A program made the translations under genes and the position numbers. Below the pieces are notes generated by a model. That model worked only from the letters and a program-made list of their open reading frames with translations, ran no database searches and had not been told where the DNA came from. Shown here piece by piece: positions 1-11,849 of a DNA stretch of 64,000 nt. The stretch is from assembly GCA_963377175.1 (NCBI GenBank), contig CAUJNA010001580.1:828501-892500 (forward strand), given 5' to 3'. Numbering within the stretch: position 1 is the first letter of the stretch; every line of letters starts with the position of its first letter. This DNA comes from Effrenium voratum. Its lineage: Eukaryota > Sar > Dinophyceae > Suessiales > Symbiodiniaceae.

Positions 1-240
1 TTCCCGAAAAAGGGTGCACTCATATGTACCATGGTGAAACTCCCTACGCCACGCTCTAACAATCAGATCCTTGTGGTTTAAGGTCCCCAAGCGGTCGATG
101 ACCGTCCTAGCCCCAAGTGAAAGGTTGTTTTGAACAAGGGGGTGTAAACCCCCTGTGCTTGGTTTCAGGGGAAACCACAACAAAACGTGCCCAGGTTAAG
201 AAACCAACCACAAGCAAAGCAAAAGTCACAATCAAAACCT

Positions 241-295
241 GTGGTGGTGGTGGTGCTGGTGCTGGTGCTGGTGGTGCTGGTGGCGCTGGCGGTGG
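241..295. repeat. GGT/GCT trinucleotide repeat
   Basis: A run of GGT and GCT/GGC triplets. It gives Gly/Ala runs on the plus strand and Thr/Ser/Pro or His runs on the minus strand, so the open frames across it are a by-product of the repeat. Confidence 0.9.
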
Positions 296-540
296 AAACT
301 TCCCCATTCTGTCCAGAAAGCCGGACAGACAAGAACTTGGCTGGCGTTTGAGACAAAACACATGATCGACCTGAATTTTCGGATCCCACCCCTCTCCCTG
401 GTGTGCAATGCCTTCAAGGAAACCGTCTCATTGTGGAGAAAATCAAGTCAAACGCTAGAGGACGTGCAACCCGGGATCAACTTGAAACTGCCACTCTGAG
501 CCACTACTCCAGACCAAAAGAAGCAAGGCCAGTCAAGGCC

Positions 541-675
541 TGGGTGAGTGGCACTGAAAGGCTCTGAGTGGCTTTGAGTGGCCTTGGGTGGCTTTGAGTG
601 GCCTAGCCGCCTTGAGCGGCCTTGCGTGACCTTGAGCGGCCTTGAGCGAATGGCACTGAGCGAATGGCACTGAGT
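541..675. repeat. degenerate ~10-bp tandem repeat (GAGTGGCCTT-like)
   Basis: About a dozen imperfect units of the type GAGTGGCCTT, GAGTGGCTTT and GAGCGGCCTT follow one another. The same words return at 1085-1165, first as the complement (CCACTCAGAG) and then direct (GTGGCTCTGAGTGG), so the second block can fold on itself. No gene seen. Confidence 0.8.
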
Positions 676-754
676 GGGCTTGAGTGGCGGTGACCCACAG
701 CTCACCCATGCGGGTCCCCTGATGATGCAGCTCAGTGGAGCTTTCTCCCCCCCA

Positions 755-1030
755 ACTGAAATCCTAAGACATCGATCGCACGTTTTGTGGAACATACACA
801 GCAGCCATACGTCCCACACACGCACGAAAAGAAAGAACAAAAGGCTTCTGGTATGTGTGTTTGCCTTCAAACGAAGGTGGTCTACAGAAATCCTGGGACA
901 GTGGGGCCGTGTTTTGTGGAACACATACACGCAGCCGTACGTCCCACACAAAAGAAAAGGTTTCTGGTATGCGGGGTTGCCTTCAAACGGCGGTGCCGTT
1001 TTTGGAGAATACGTACCTGGATGCTACGCG
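755..1030. repeat. imperfect ~129-bp tandem duplication
   Basis: A segment with TTTTGTGGAACA, CGTCCCACAC, TTCTGGTATG and TGCCTTCAAACG in that order occurs at about 780-880 and again at about 911-990. A shorter, more diverged third copy follows to about 1030. Frames on both strands stay open through it, but composition is repeat-driven and no protein is recognised. Confidence 0.7.
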
Positions 1031-1564
1031 TCCCGCAAAAACAACAACTCTGCAGCACCAGCATTCACTCAAGGCCGCTCAGTTCCACAGAGGAACCCCA
1101 AGCCACTCAGAGCCACTGAGAGCCACTCAGACTCGTTTTCAGTGGCTCTGAGTGGACTTGAGTGGCAAGTTCCACTAGCGCACCTCCTGCGACCCCAATG
1201 TTAAACGCGTCAAACCGCCTTCTTGAACTTCCTGGCCACACCTCTTGAAGGTGAGGCCTTGCATCGCAAAACTCCCCGGGCGAGGCATGATGTTTAAACG
1301 GTGGATTCCAGCCAGATATTGCAAGTAAGCAAATCACGTCCAACCAACGATGGTATGTGACAAATTACAGGGTTTGCAACTTGTTCCCCAACTTGCCATG
1401 GCTTGGACTTTTTAGGGCATCCAATGCACGTGTTTGCTTCCCGGATCCCCGAATCTTGCCAGTAAACAAATCACATCCAGCCGAAGCCGACGCAAACTGC
1501 CAGAGCAATACCGGGCTCCTCCCCTAGGTGACAGGTTTGCCCTTGATTTTGTTTTCTTCCCCAG

Positions 1565-1879
1565 GTGAGTCGGGACCTTGGGGCTCTGGAAATCAGGGCT
1601 CACGGCCCGCAGATGCTGTGGCAAGCCAGCGACCGAAACACCAGATTGGCCCTGTGTCAGAAAAACAACAAACGAGAGGAGGCGAGCTCTCACCTCTGTA
1701 AAAAGGTTCCTATAGTTGTTGACACACTCGCGAAATTGGGAAAGCGCCTTAAGTCTTTGGATTGTGCACGGGAAATACACCGTCAATGGCAACCCAAGAC
1801 CCCTCTGGAATATTCCAAACGAACCTTGCGGAAGGGGATGCCTCGCTGCCTAGCTATCAGCTTCCCACGAAAAGGCTAG
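1565..1879 (+). CDS. exon candidate, 104 codons to a stop
   Basis: The frame opens directly after a strong acceptor: a T-rich tract running into CCCCAG at 1555-1564. It reads without a stop to TAG at 1877-1879. The peptide is basic (many Lys/Arg) with mixed composition, for example LGKRLKSLDCAREIHRQW. Third positions are moderately G/C-rich. A second frame is open for its first ~45 codons. It could be a terminal exon. No family recognised. Confidence 0.45.
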   Translation: MSRDLGALEIRAHGPQMLWQASDRNTRLALCQKNNKREEASSHLCKKVPIVVDTLAKLGKRLKSLDCAREIHRQWQPKTPLEYSKRTLRKGMPRCLAISFPRKG

Positions 1880-2432
1880 GGGTGGCTACCCACTGACCCT
1901 CTACAAGAAGGGGTTCAACTCCAAATCCAAACCAATCCCAACCACGAAGTACAGGTAAGGTAGTTTCAAGCTCCAGAGCCCCCCCCCTGTTTGAGTCGGA
2001 ACCCACCTATATGCTTTGAGGTACAAGCAACGCTAGTTATACTTCCCCGGTCCTTTCTTCGATTCAGAAACTGCAAAAAATAAAAGTATCGGCGGTTTCT
2101 CGCAGAAAACCCAGGAAAAGCAGAACAACTCAATTCCAGCATATGGACGAAACAGGAAATCAGGAAGCTGAAGAAACGAAGCAAGTGTACAGCTCAAGTC
2201 TAGCAGGTTGCATCCCAAACCCCTGAGCCAAAGTCGGGGTTTGGAAGAGGACAAAAAGGGCCCCATAGCAATTTTCGACCCTTCTGCCGCAACCCTGGTT
2301 GACATGGCGCGTGGTTCGGGGAAATGCCTCCTCTCTGTGGGTTCTCAACTTGTCAAGGGGATTGATTCTCTTATCACAAAACGATGGCCCTAAAAGCCCA
2401 GGTTTGTTCCCAACCTTCAGGCAGAACATCGA

Positions 2433-2805
2433 ATGCTGGGCCCACGGCAGAGCCCACGGACGGCAATGAGACCCGAGAATCACTGGCTGACCTTCAGAGC
2501 TTTGCTGGAAGACCCGGGGGAGACCAAGAGAAGGCTTCGCCTTAGAGGAGTTCCTATAAAGACTTTTCTAGGGGGTGCCTGGCCCTGTCTCTCCCGAAAC
2601 GCAAACCTTCTTAGAGTTCCTCCAAAGAATTCTTACAACCTTAGGACCCCGGCCGGGCCTGGCCCTTTCTCTCCGTCTCAAACGAAAACGAGATGGACAT
2701 ATTGGTGCACAGGCCCCAAAACGCTGGAAGATGAACACATTCCAATATACAAGTACCGCAAGTTGTTCAAAGGGTGTCCCCAACCATCAGGACTCTACCC
2801 CTTAA
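2433..2805 (+). CDS. coding region with a frame change near 2570
   Basis: Frame one (2433-2565) contains ENHWLTFRALLEDPGETKRR. A second frame (about 2575-2805) contains SPETQTFLEFLQRILTTLG and a Lys/Arg-rich stretch after it. Between them, ACTTTTCTAG looks like an acceptor and GTTCCT like a donor, which would give an intron of only 22 nt in phase 0. A one-base frameshift in a decayed copy is the alternative. Unknown family. Confidence 0.45.
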
Positions 2806-3185
2806 AAGTGGGTTATGACACATACTCCTCACTCTAGAAATGTGAAACGGAACACATTGGGGCCGCATCCGTGCCCAAAGGCTGTGGTCCACAAGACACG
2901 AACAAATGATGGTTTTGACCACTGGTTTTGGGAAATGTTGCGAGATCTTTATTGGTTCTCTCCCGTGAAGTTTGGCCAGTTCCTCACTTTCTGGAAACCA
3001 AAGTGTGGGAACTTGTTGTTGACCACTATTCAGCTTCCCTCCCATTGGTGATTTGGTTTACCCTCGGTAACAACCAGGGCTTCAAATCCAAATCCAAATC
3101 AATCCAAACCACCCACCAGGGGTTGCCAGAATAATGATCTTCACCAAGGTAAAACGTCCAGAAGCTGAGCCGGGGACCCCTTTGA

Positions 3186-3671
3186 ATGGTGTTGAAAGGG
3201 AAACCAAAGGAATCAAGCCAACTCTGTCCCCCCGCTTTGAGCGAATCAAACCAATTGGTTGGGAGGTTTTCCTTCCCCCCTGCCACTCTGCGATGCTCCC
3301 GCCTTCTTAACGCCTCACCAGCCCGAACCCTGCGCAGGGCGCGGCCGCGCAACATGCAACCCGCGAGGCTACAACGGGCTGGAGGTGGTGAGGACACGAT
3401 GCTCACATGGGCGCTTGCCCTTCGCTTGCCCTTGATTTGCAACTCAAACAGAGTAAGAACCCCAAAACAATGCGCAAATGAGGGTTGCTTAAAAAGAACG
3501 GAAATGGACCTTTTTGTGGATGTCATAAAGTCATGGTTGGCTTCATGTCCACCGACCATTTTCGGAGTTGTTCCAAGCAGCAAAACTGATAGCCGCATAG
3601 GGGTTGTTCACAAACAAGGGCTCCCAATGTCTTACACCGGTCCGTTGTTTCTTCTTTCAAAGGTCACGTAA
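3186..3671 (+). CDS. weak open frame over a GC-rich island
   Basis: A 161-codon frame runs over a GC-rich patch at 3290-3420 and then an A/T-richer part containing MDLFVDVIKSWLASCP. The patch is open on both strands. A repeat-A-like copy lies at its start (3170-3215). It may hide one or two short exons, but which strand is coding cannot be decided. Confidence 0.22.
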   Translation: MVLKGKPKESSQLCPPALSESNQLVGRFSFPPATLRCSRLLNASPARTLRRARPRNMQPARLQRAGGGEDTMLTWALALRLPLICNSNRVRTPKQCANEGCLKRTEMDLFVDVIKSWLASCPPTIFGVVPSSKTDSRIGVVHKQGLPMSYTGPLFLLSKVT

Positions 3672-3918
3672 AGGATCGTAAACGAGGCATCTCCCTTTTA
3701 ACTAAACAGCTCTCAAATGAGGCCTGCTAGACCCCCCCGAGTAGAGATTGATTGGGCATGGTTTCCACACGACTCTGATGCGGGGCGCCCTTTGGCTCTT
3801 GTTCACCTTTTACCCTCAACATGTTATTTTGGAGATCGTGAATTCGGTAATGAAACAATGGTGGACCCCGAATCAAAAGCTCACACAAAATCCTCTCAAT
3901 TACAGACCGTGCTGCGGG

Positions 3919-4340
3919 CAAACAAACACACAGACACACGGAAAGAGAGAGCGAGAGACACACACACACACACACGCCGACACAGACACAGACACAGACA
4001 CAGAGAACAAACGAACAAACAAACAGACGAACAAACGAACACACAAACAAACAAATGCACAAACACACGAACGAACAAACATACAAACACACAAAAAACA
4101 CAAACACACAAACACACAGACACACACAAACAAGCAAACAAACACGCAAGCGCACAAACGAACACAGAAACAAACTCTCACACACACACACACTACGCAC
4201 CTACACACATAGAGCCAAACAAACAGACAAGCAAACAAGCAAACAAATACGCAAGCGCACAAACAAACACAGAAACAAGCCAAATCGCAAAATGCCACAC
4301 AAACACATAGACACGCCAACACACACACACACACACCAAC
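3919..4340. repeat. ACAC/ACAAAC microsatellite block
   Basis: About 420 bp built from ACAC, ACAAAC and ACGAAC words, with short interruptions. All long frames here are repeat artefacts. Confidence 0.95.
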
Positions 4341-4440
4341 ATTGCTGCTTTCCAGGACACGCAAACACATACGTTGTTTTTTCTCCACTAGAGACAAACA
4401 TAATCATAAGATCCTCCGCCCAAAAGGTCTGCCCGCTTGC

Positions 4441-4547
4441 CGTCCAAGCTTCGTCGAGCGCACCCGGCTGCCGCGCTGGGACACAGACTGCAAGAGGTTC
4501 TTCACCTTGTCTACTGAGGGCGTGGCGCCGAAACCAACGTTTTGCCT
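4441..4547 (-). CDS. internal exon candidate, strong codon bias
   Basis: The minus-strand frame contains FGATPSVDKVKNLLQSVSQR and then a basic tail; nearly all third positions are G or C. It starts after GTAG at 4551-4548, and a stop lies just upstream in frame. A possible GC donor (GCAAGC) follows at 4440. The other minus frame is also open, so the frame choice rests on codon bias. Function unknown. Confidence 0.5.
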
Positions 4548-5599
4548 CTACCTGATTGTGGCAATTGATACAAATCCTCACACCGGTCATAGTGAGGTTC
4601 AACATGGCTGCAGGCATGTTTAACACTCGAATGCTTTATGATGAGACCTTGGCAGGTGTGCACGTACAATTTGATCACGTAAAAAGTAAAAAGGATAATA
4701 GACTCCGGGACACTACAATTCTAATAAATTCCAAAGGTTGTGACAAGTGACCGTCCAATACCCGCCACACGCACACAGTATTTGCAGATTCGATCCGCGG
4801 TCGATAGTGCCCGATAAAAAACATGTAAAGCATACACTGTTGTCTAAACTAACACCAATAAAGCCGGGGAAGTAGAACCTTGGTCTATGGCTTCCAGGGA
4901 TTCGGCACTCACGACTGCGAATCCAAGCCACCTAAACAAATGAGGGGCCGCGGTGGAGGAATGCCCCAGGTTTGACAGACCAAGCCCATTGAAGACCACG
5001 TGGATGTTTCCTGAAAGGGATGGCGGGGCAAGGTCTATTTTCCCGAAACACCTGTGTGGTGCAGAATTCTGATCGGGAAACAGAGTGGACGACTGATCTT
5101 ATCATCGGGGACTGCTGGCAAATTGTTGCTGTCAAATGCAGCTCTTATTGAATTTCCGAAGCATGAGGGAGTGATATCTGGGAAGCGCTTTGCCACACAT
5201 GTTTGACAGGTTTTTTTTACATGGATAATGGCCTGTGGCTGGAAGCATCATTCCTATGTTGCTTCTTGGCCAGACTTAGACTCCCTGCAAAAAGTTAGCT
5301 TTTCCTGTTTGAAAGGGCACAAGGCACACCAAAAAGGCAGAAAGTTGAGGGAAAAAGGTCAGCCAAGCCTGGCGATGGCTTCTTGGTGCCACTTCTATTT
5401 CTCCATGGGCCCACGACTGTCCATGTTCGTATCAAAAGAGAGAGACACGTAGCGTGCCATTCATTGCTGCTGCCGCTCGGCTCTGCTTGTGTCCTTGCCC
5501 GCTTGATCTGGTTTATTTGGTTGTGTGTGTGTGCTTGTTTCTTGCTTGCCTTGCATTGCAACTTCGTTTGGTTGGCTGGTTGCTTGGTTAAACGTCTCA

Positions 5600-5735
5600 G
5601 GCACTGGACCCCCAATGTTCCCCGAGCCGAGGCTTCGTGCGGTGGGGTGCCATTCCAGAAGCTCGGGCCGGAACTGGCCGACGTGTGTCCAAGGGCACCA
5701 AGCCCAGCGGAAGCCCGTCTCTCTGCGTATGTCTT
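5600..5735. other. GC-rich exon-like island, strand unclear
   Basis: A GC-rich patch in poorer DNA, preceded on the plus strand by GTCTCAG. Three plus frames and two minus frames are open, so it may be an exon, but neither strand nor frame can be chosen. Confidence 0.3.
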
Positions 5736-5879
5736 TTTTTTTGGCAATGGACGAAAGGCCCAGCGCAACGGTTTTCGTCTCTTACTTTAAAACCGCCAAG
5801 AATGGTCCCATAAAGGAGACATACCCAGATGGCACTCGATGTTTCACCCATAAAAAGGACATGAATACGCCCTGAAAAA

Positions 5880-6400
5880 GCCGATTCCTTTTCTGGTTGC
5901 GTCAAACCCCTCGAACGAGCAAAAGGTCAATCACCTTTGTTGGCTTAATGGAAAACAAATGTTTCCCAAAGTCTAGGGCGCAATTCGGTCACACAGAAAA
6001 GCCATGTCTTGCAGTGCCAATTGAGGCAGTAGGCAGTGACCTACGTCTCGGATGAAAAGCAAGTTCATCCTTCACCCCACGATCAAATGTGTGTTTACCC
6101 CAAAGAACGTTTTCTCTGTAGATCATCCATCCAAGGCAACTGATTGTTTGATGTGTGTGATCATGCCCTTTCCAACTCCAGCATCTATCTGCAGTTGATG
6201 CCCTTTGGCTGAGTAGATCTTTTCCGCCGTCTTTCCCCTCGCTTTTTGAAGTGGCCAATCTTATTTTTTGGTGATAGGGCATGGTTGCGCATAACGAGGT
6301 CTTTGTGGGCATTGCATGTATCACAGAAAGGAACACGTCCCACAACCATGTGAGGTTTGGTCAAGCGTCAATTTGGGAGGGACATAAGCTGACCCACGAA
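5880..6400. other. no gene seen
   Basis: Ordinary mixed-composition sequence. Short frames only, with no codon bias and no repeat that I recognise. Confidence 0.4.
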
Positions 6401-6413
6401 ATTCCCACAAAAC

Positions 6414-6545
6414 CAGGTGACTCAGCAATTCTCGACGGCTTCTGAACAAAATCATGGTGCAATTGTGACACCAGAGGCCGGTTGGTGCAAGCAAATGATG
6501 AGGGACCAGCCCAGCCAATCGGCATTTCTCAATGAGCAAAGGTGT
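6414..6545 (-). CDS. exon candidate with C2H2-like zinc-finger half
   Basis: The minus frame reads WCHNCTMILFRSRRELLSHL and then meets GTTTTG at 6413-6412, a possible donor. The spacing Cys-x2-Cys-x4-Phe-x5-Leu-x2-His is close to the first half of a C2H2 finger. The second His would have to lie in the next exon. An exon candidate at 56 kb has exactly the same spacing. The 5' end of this exon is uncertain. Confidence 0.4.
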
Positions 6546-6662
6546 AGTGGTGACCATCTGAGACATGGTCGGCTTCGTGATCTTGAAAGTGCTACAAATG
6601 TATCTAGAATACAAGGCTACGAGCAACGTTTTTGACTGCACCTCTTTCTGGCCCTTCAACCC

Positions 6663-7196
6663 TTGGCAATAACATCAACCATGCACTCTGGGAACTCTGA
6701 CTTCATGTACTATCTCACCAAATATGGAAGTGCAAAGCCCCCCTTTCCAGTTGTAGCAGGGCTCCAGACAATTCGTCTCCGGCCTCAACTTCTTCCTCCG
6801 GCACAGGGAAGCCTTGCAACGCACGCTGGATTTTGTGGCACGGTGGTTGCCGCCTTGTTTGGCTGCTGTTTTGTCTTTGTCTGCCGATTTTCTCTGGCTT
6901 TGGGTGTGTGGGCGTTTGTTCTGTTCTTGCGTCTGCAACATGAAAACGCAACAATATCACCACCAGAAAATGATAGGACGTGGACTACCCAAACCCACAC
7001 CAATGAACCTGCAAAACAAAAAAGAGCCTACCCAAACCGGTATCCTGGTAATATTGACCGACTTTCTTGGACTTGTTTCGATTTGGGTAGTTCAATGCTT
7101 GCTACGGAAATCAACTGCACGCCCAAAGAAGGCACCAGACACGTGGGAGCCTCCCCTTTTAGTGTCGTGGAAGTTGATGGCTCAGGTACCCGTTAG
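6663..7196 (+). CDS. long open frame with hydrophobic middle
   Basis: 177 codons from ATG-rich sequence to TAG. The middle (about residues 60-90) is strongly hydrophobic and could be one or two membrane spans (AALFGCCFVFVCRF). Two other frames overlap openly (150 codons on plus, 88 on minus) and codon bias is weak, so this may be chance. Confidence 0.25.
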   Translation: MAITSTMHSGNSDFMYYLTKYGSAKPPFPVVAGLQTIRLRPQLLPPAQGSLATHAGFCGTVVAALFGCCFVFVCRFSLALGVWAFVLFLRLQHENATISPPENDRTWTTQTHTNEPAKQKRAYPNRYPGNIDRLSWTCFDLGSSMLATEINCTPKEGTRHVGASPFSVVEVDGSGTR

Positions 7197-7829
7197 CTCC
7201 GTTAGCTGGTTTGGATTGGGATCCGATCCCCAGGCTATTGAGGGTTTTTGTGAAGGCCTTGCTTAAGCTCCAGACCACCAAACCATCAAGAGAGAATCCG
7301 ATAGGAAAAGTGCTGAACTATTTGCCACGTATCACCAGCAACATGGTTGGGTCTGAAGAACAGCTTACCCGTGCAGGGCACCTGAAGAGCACATAAACCT
7401 TGCAACCAGGGACAAGTGAATGGACTGTCATATGACTCATATGACCCCTTTGAGGGTTGGGCTGTGTTTAAACAACCAGCCCCTGGGCGTAGGAAACCAA
7501 AAGGAAGCCGTTTAAACAAACATCGAAACCCAGGATTCATCAATTAACCACTGGTTGATTAACAGCGATGGAGTCCCGATCTGTTGCAAAGGGCCTCTCT
7601 TTTTGGGGGGCCCTCTTTCCTGCTCATGGCTCCCGATCGAAACTCAGGATTATCCTGATGAAAGGAAACCAAAGAAAGCCGCCAACCCCAATTTTCAATC
7701 GCGGGATCAAAGATCTTTCCCAAACGGCCTTGAGCGAGCCCAAGATGGGGCCCAAGCCACTCAGCGCTGAGTTTTAACTCTGTGTTGCCAGGCTTCCTTT
7801 TCGGCTGGAAGCAAGCCTGTCGTCTAACC

Positions 7830-7990
7830 CTGTTCAGCCTGGAGCCCTTTGGGGGCTTTGGCCCAAGCGCGCGCTCGCTCACGGCTCCCATCCAATCGCC
7901 TTTGGGCGTTCCGCGAGCTTTCGGCGAGGAGGCGGACCTGGCGCTGAGAGCGGACATCGGCGGATGTCATGCCTCCCATAGGAACCCTTG
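7830..7990 (-). CDS. GC-rich exon-like island, minus favoured
   Basis: On the minus strand the frame contains SADVRSQRQVRLLAESSRNA followed by Arg/Ala-rich helix-like residues. The plus strand also has an open frame ending in GEEADLALRADIGG. Both show G/C-biased third positions. One strand is probably exonic; the choice is not firm. Confidence 0.35.
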
Positions 7991-8118
7991 GGCTTGAACC
8001 TAGTGCAAACCCCGGAAAGCCGGTCATGCGCCCAGGGTGTTGACGACTATCCCTACCAAGCCCAGAAAACGGGTGGCTCCTGAGAGATTCTAGGGGTTGG
8101 TTACTGTTCCAGAATACA

Positions 8119-8139
8119 TCTCTCTCTCTCTCTCTCTCT
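8119..8139. repeat. TC dinucleotide microsatellite
   Basis: About ten TC units. Confidence 0.9.
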
Positions 8140-8199
8140 TCAACAACCAGCAGTGTCCCTGGGCTTTTTGTGGTTTCTGGAGGGATCCTTGGAAAGAAG

Positions 8200-9890
8200 T
8201 AGAATGTTGCCCCTAGTTAAATAGGAACCTTTACATGGCCGTCCCTACCAACCATGTAAGCAAACCTTTTGACTGTGGTGGGATTGTCTCAAGTTCTCAA
8301 GTATGGCATGGTATGGCCCCCAAAATCAGTCATAGGGTTGTAGACAGACTCACTTCACACAGACCCTCTTTGTGTTTCTGGTTTGGGTCAGAAAATGATG
8401 AAGGCTCTACCCCGTTGGTTCGAAGATCCGAATTGCCACGCCCGGGCGGTTCCTGTTTCTTTGTAGATCGAACGTGAACGATCTAACTACTGAACTCATT
8501 CTCAACACACACACGATGAGGAAATCAAAGTCATAGAAAAACCTACAGCTGCAGAATCGCATGGGCAAGTGGCTCGACCCAAGGCATCCCCAAACCAATT
8601 CCGCACGTTTGCCCACGCAATCGATGTGTGTAGGGCCAAAAGGAAGTTGAGCAGCCAACTGCTGCTACTGCCATGAATCCCAAAGCAAAGAATGGTGTCC
8701 CAAAACAAACCTCCGTGAATCACAACAAAAAAAGTGCGTATTTGACATGCCCGACTTTCAACTCAAGTCGAGAGTGGGTTAAATCTCACGTAGCAAGCGC
8801 CCTCAAGTTGGGACTTTAGGGCATCTCCTTGGAGATCATATCGGCCACAGGGACAGGAGCGTGGCCCTAAGGCTCGCTTGAGCGTCCCAGTGAACCTTTC
8901 AAACAATCCCCCCGTTTGGGCGGGCCAACTCTTTATAGGCCCCCAAAATGGTGTGTTTTTCATGTTGGTTTCCCTTTCAGCCAGCGCAAAAACTGTTCGA
9001 ACGCAGCCCCATGTGGTGCACAAACCATCTGGAGGGCGCACTCACGCGGGCTTCCTGAAATGGGCGAGTAGTCACCTCGGCATTGGGCAGAATCACCTAT
9101 TTTGGGATCTGTGGGTTTGAGCTCTCATCCGCAAAAGCCTCTCGTTAGTGACCTGGCTGATTTTTCACGGGAGTGACGCTTCCTTGGTGGACATCTTGGG
9201 GATTTATCCATTTTAGAGGGGATCCAAAGCTCCAAGTTTGATCGGCTAACCTTGAGGTTTGCAGAATGCCTGCACCGGATGTTGTCTAAACTAGGAACCC
9301 TCTTGTAGGGTTGTAAGGGAAACGTTGGTAAACCAACCATGCACTGTGGATGGTGAACTCGCATCCTATCACATACCTTTCAAATGGGAACAATTGTGTT
9401 GGGCTGGATCCACCATCTGAAACCAAAACGTGGCTCTCATGGGCTGCGCCCAACACGAATTGACTTTTGGTTCTACCAACATAATTGGAATCGTTTGTAT
9501 ATAGGCCGTATCATCCCTCTTAAGCCAAGTAAAAAAACAACAATAAAACTACTAAGACCTACTAAAACCAGAATTGCCAATGAGGTTTTTGGCGCTGATC
9601 TCATGAGGTTGTGGGTCAGTAAGACTCAACGACTGTAACACCCTGTCGGACCATCGCTTCCTGGGTCGAATAAGATCGTGCTTTCTGATCCTGCTTTCTG
9701 ATCCTGGCAATTGGGCAACTCACAACACCTTAAATCAGATCGTGGAACCTGGAACGGGAAGTTGTCCCTTCCTCACTGAACCCCACCAGCAGCATAACTA
9801 TTCCAAATATGTCATCACACCTGCAAATGTATCTTTTTTACCCGAGTCGGACCTGGCTGATAGCTCTCAAACACAGCCCGCAGTGTGGAA
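8200..9890. other. no gene seen; one repeat-A-like copy
   Basis: No frame here shows convincing codon bias. The stretch at about 8935-9010 (CCCCAAAATGG, GTTGGTTTCCCTTTCAG) matches the core of repeat A, and 9275-9350 carries a weak reverse match. Confidence 0.4.
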
Positions 9891-10037
9891 TGGGTGAATC
9901 ACTGCAAGTTTGGACGCATGGCAAACTATTTCAGCCATATTCTGCCAGCATATTTGGGCATGTCTTTTTGACAGTGCCCTTTTAGGGTGCATGTTTGAAT
10001 TGAATTGGGCGTTCCCCCATTTCAAGAATTGCCTCAG

Positions 10038-10152
10038 TTTCTCCAACACAAGAACCCCAAGGGGTGCGGACTTCCTCGCTTCGCTGCCCTTCCGTTTCAC
10101 CATTGCATCCCTCTCTGTTCGCTCGCCGTCGGGGTTAGCACGACTGAGCATT
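10038..10152 (+). CDS. internal exon candidate with GTAAGT donor
   Basis: It begins after GCCTCAG at 10037 and ends exactly at a consensus GTAAGT donor (10153). One base plus 38 codons read without a stop and leave phase 0; the peptide includes GADFLASLPFRFTIASLSVR. Two splice signals plus frame support it. Downstream read-through spells SYN, which resembles EEP nucleases but lies in the predicted intron. Confidence 0.4.
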
Positions 10153-11371
10153 GTAAGTTATAACGCACTTCTGGGCAATGGAAGGGACGCTGACTTTGAT
10201 GAATGGGGTTTCCTTGGCCCACAGCTGGTGTACACCGAAAAAGCTAGTTTCTCACAATGTTTCATATTAGTCAACCCTAAGATATTAAAGAGTCTTGGAG
10301 ACCCCAGCTCCGCTGGAAAGGAATCCGCACAGCTTGAAAGGAAACCAGCGACTGACAACCTCAAAGCTTTTCGCGCAAGGAAACACGGGAGGCAACTGTG
10401 AAGCTACCCCCTATCTAATCATGGAACCGGACAGGGGGGTTCTGAACCCGAAAAGGAAAGTAGTCGCTCAAATCCCTCCACGGTCGTAGGGTAAATTGGG
10501 TCAAAATGGCTAGTTCCCCGCTGCTTTCCCAAAGAGTCCGCTGCTTCAACGCGCCCAACTTTCGATCCGACTCCCAAGGGCGACGCGCTGCAGCAAGGAG
10601 TTCCTCGATCGTTCACGGCACAGAGCCAGCCCAAAAGCTGCGAACCGTTTGTACAAGTAGAAGACATTCGTGAAACAACCCCTTTTTGCCACCACGGGAG
10701 GTTGAAGGTTGTGGCCCTTTTCTGCAACTGAAGGTCCCAGTAGTCACTAGTCTCTACTGGGCGGCAATGGTTCGCCTTGATATGGCGTTGAGTCAGCATA
10801 TGCCCCAGGCAAGGTGCCAAGCCGTTGTTTAAGCTTGTGCCAAGACGCGTTTTTAAGTCTAAAGCATGTCTAGACACATGTTTAAACCAAGGTTTTAAGT
10901 TTAAACCACCTCCGGTTGGCTACCCTTTACAGAAAGCTGGGGTCTGCTTCTTTAACACATGTGGATCCACCCCCCAGAATCTTCGATGATCGGTGGGTTG
11001 GTTGGCGAAGCGGAGGTTTCAACCTGTATAAGAGAATTCGGGCAGCATATACCCTGATAAGAGTTTTTGTTCTAAGCTCCACTCCAAACAGCCGTCATAA
11101 GCCCCAAGGACCTTTTGGAGGAATTAACCTTGGCCCACATCAGATTCTGTGTCATATTCAGTCAACCCTTATACCAAATAGTTTTGGACACCCCAGCAAC
11201 CGTGAGTCTTGGGGCTTTACTCAAAACATGTTTTGTTTCAGCTGTTGGTTGATCACAGAAGTGGGCAAACTACCTTGGGACTGGGGGCCCAGTTCCATTT
11301 GCCAAACCAATCAAACATCGTCACAAATTGCGACGCAAGTTGTGGGAATCCTTCACTGATGCAGGATCAAC

Positions 11372-11677
11372 ATGATGGCGGATCTCGTCTTGCTCCAAGC
11401 CGCCGCTGAGCAAAAGGAACAACCTTTTGTAGGTTTAGCAGAAGAAGGCCATTTGTTTCCGAAAGGTCCTTCACTCCAAAGACCAGCCAAGTTGAAGCAT
11501 CAACTGTCACAGGCCTCTCTCTACGGTGCTGAGACCCGATCGTCACATTTAGCCCGGAAAGGAAGACAGGGGGCCAATACCCAGAAAGTAGATGCCACCA
11601 ATTCCTGTGAAGCCAAGAAACCAAACTGGGGCTGTGCCATCCACACGTGCCAAAATGATTTGAACGGGGGGACTTAA
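11372..11677 (+). CDS. ATG-started open frame, 101 codons
   Basis: It starts ATGATGGCG and reads to TAA. The N-terminal part (ADLVLLQAAAEQKEQPF) has an exon-like composition and good codon bias, which fades later. It could be a first exon with donor unknown. No family recognised. Confidence 0.35.
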   Translation: MMADLVLLQAAAEQKEQPFVGLAEEGHLFPKGPSLQRPAKLKHQLSQASLYGAETRSSHLARKGRQGANTQKVDATNSCEAKKPNWGCAIHTCQNDLNGGT

Positions 11678-11849
11678 AATCAAAATTCGGTCATCACCAT
11701 ACTGTGGATGGTATCGCACCAAGAAATGAAGCCATGGCTGAAACCATTGTTTGTGGGTATTTACAGGGGAGTCATCATTCCAGGGTTTCTGAGGTGGTGC
11801 AGGATTCTATCCATCCACAGTAAGATAAAAGTGCTGGAAGTTATTCCAG

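Noticed and set aside
3727..4626. Long frames of Cys/Val or His/Thr/Asn residues (up to 197 codons)
   Set aside because: They lie on the ACAC/ACAAAC microsatellite and stop at its edges; no codon bias outside it.
10130..10200. SIVSYNALL as the start of an endonuclease/exonuclease/phosphatase domain
   Set aside because: The motif is read through a consensus GTAAGT donor, and no later catalytic motifs follow.
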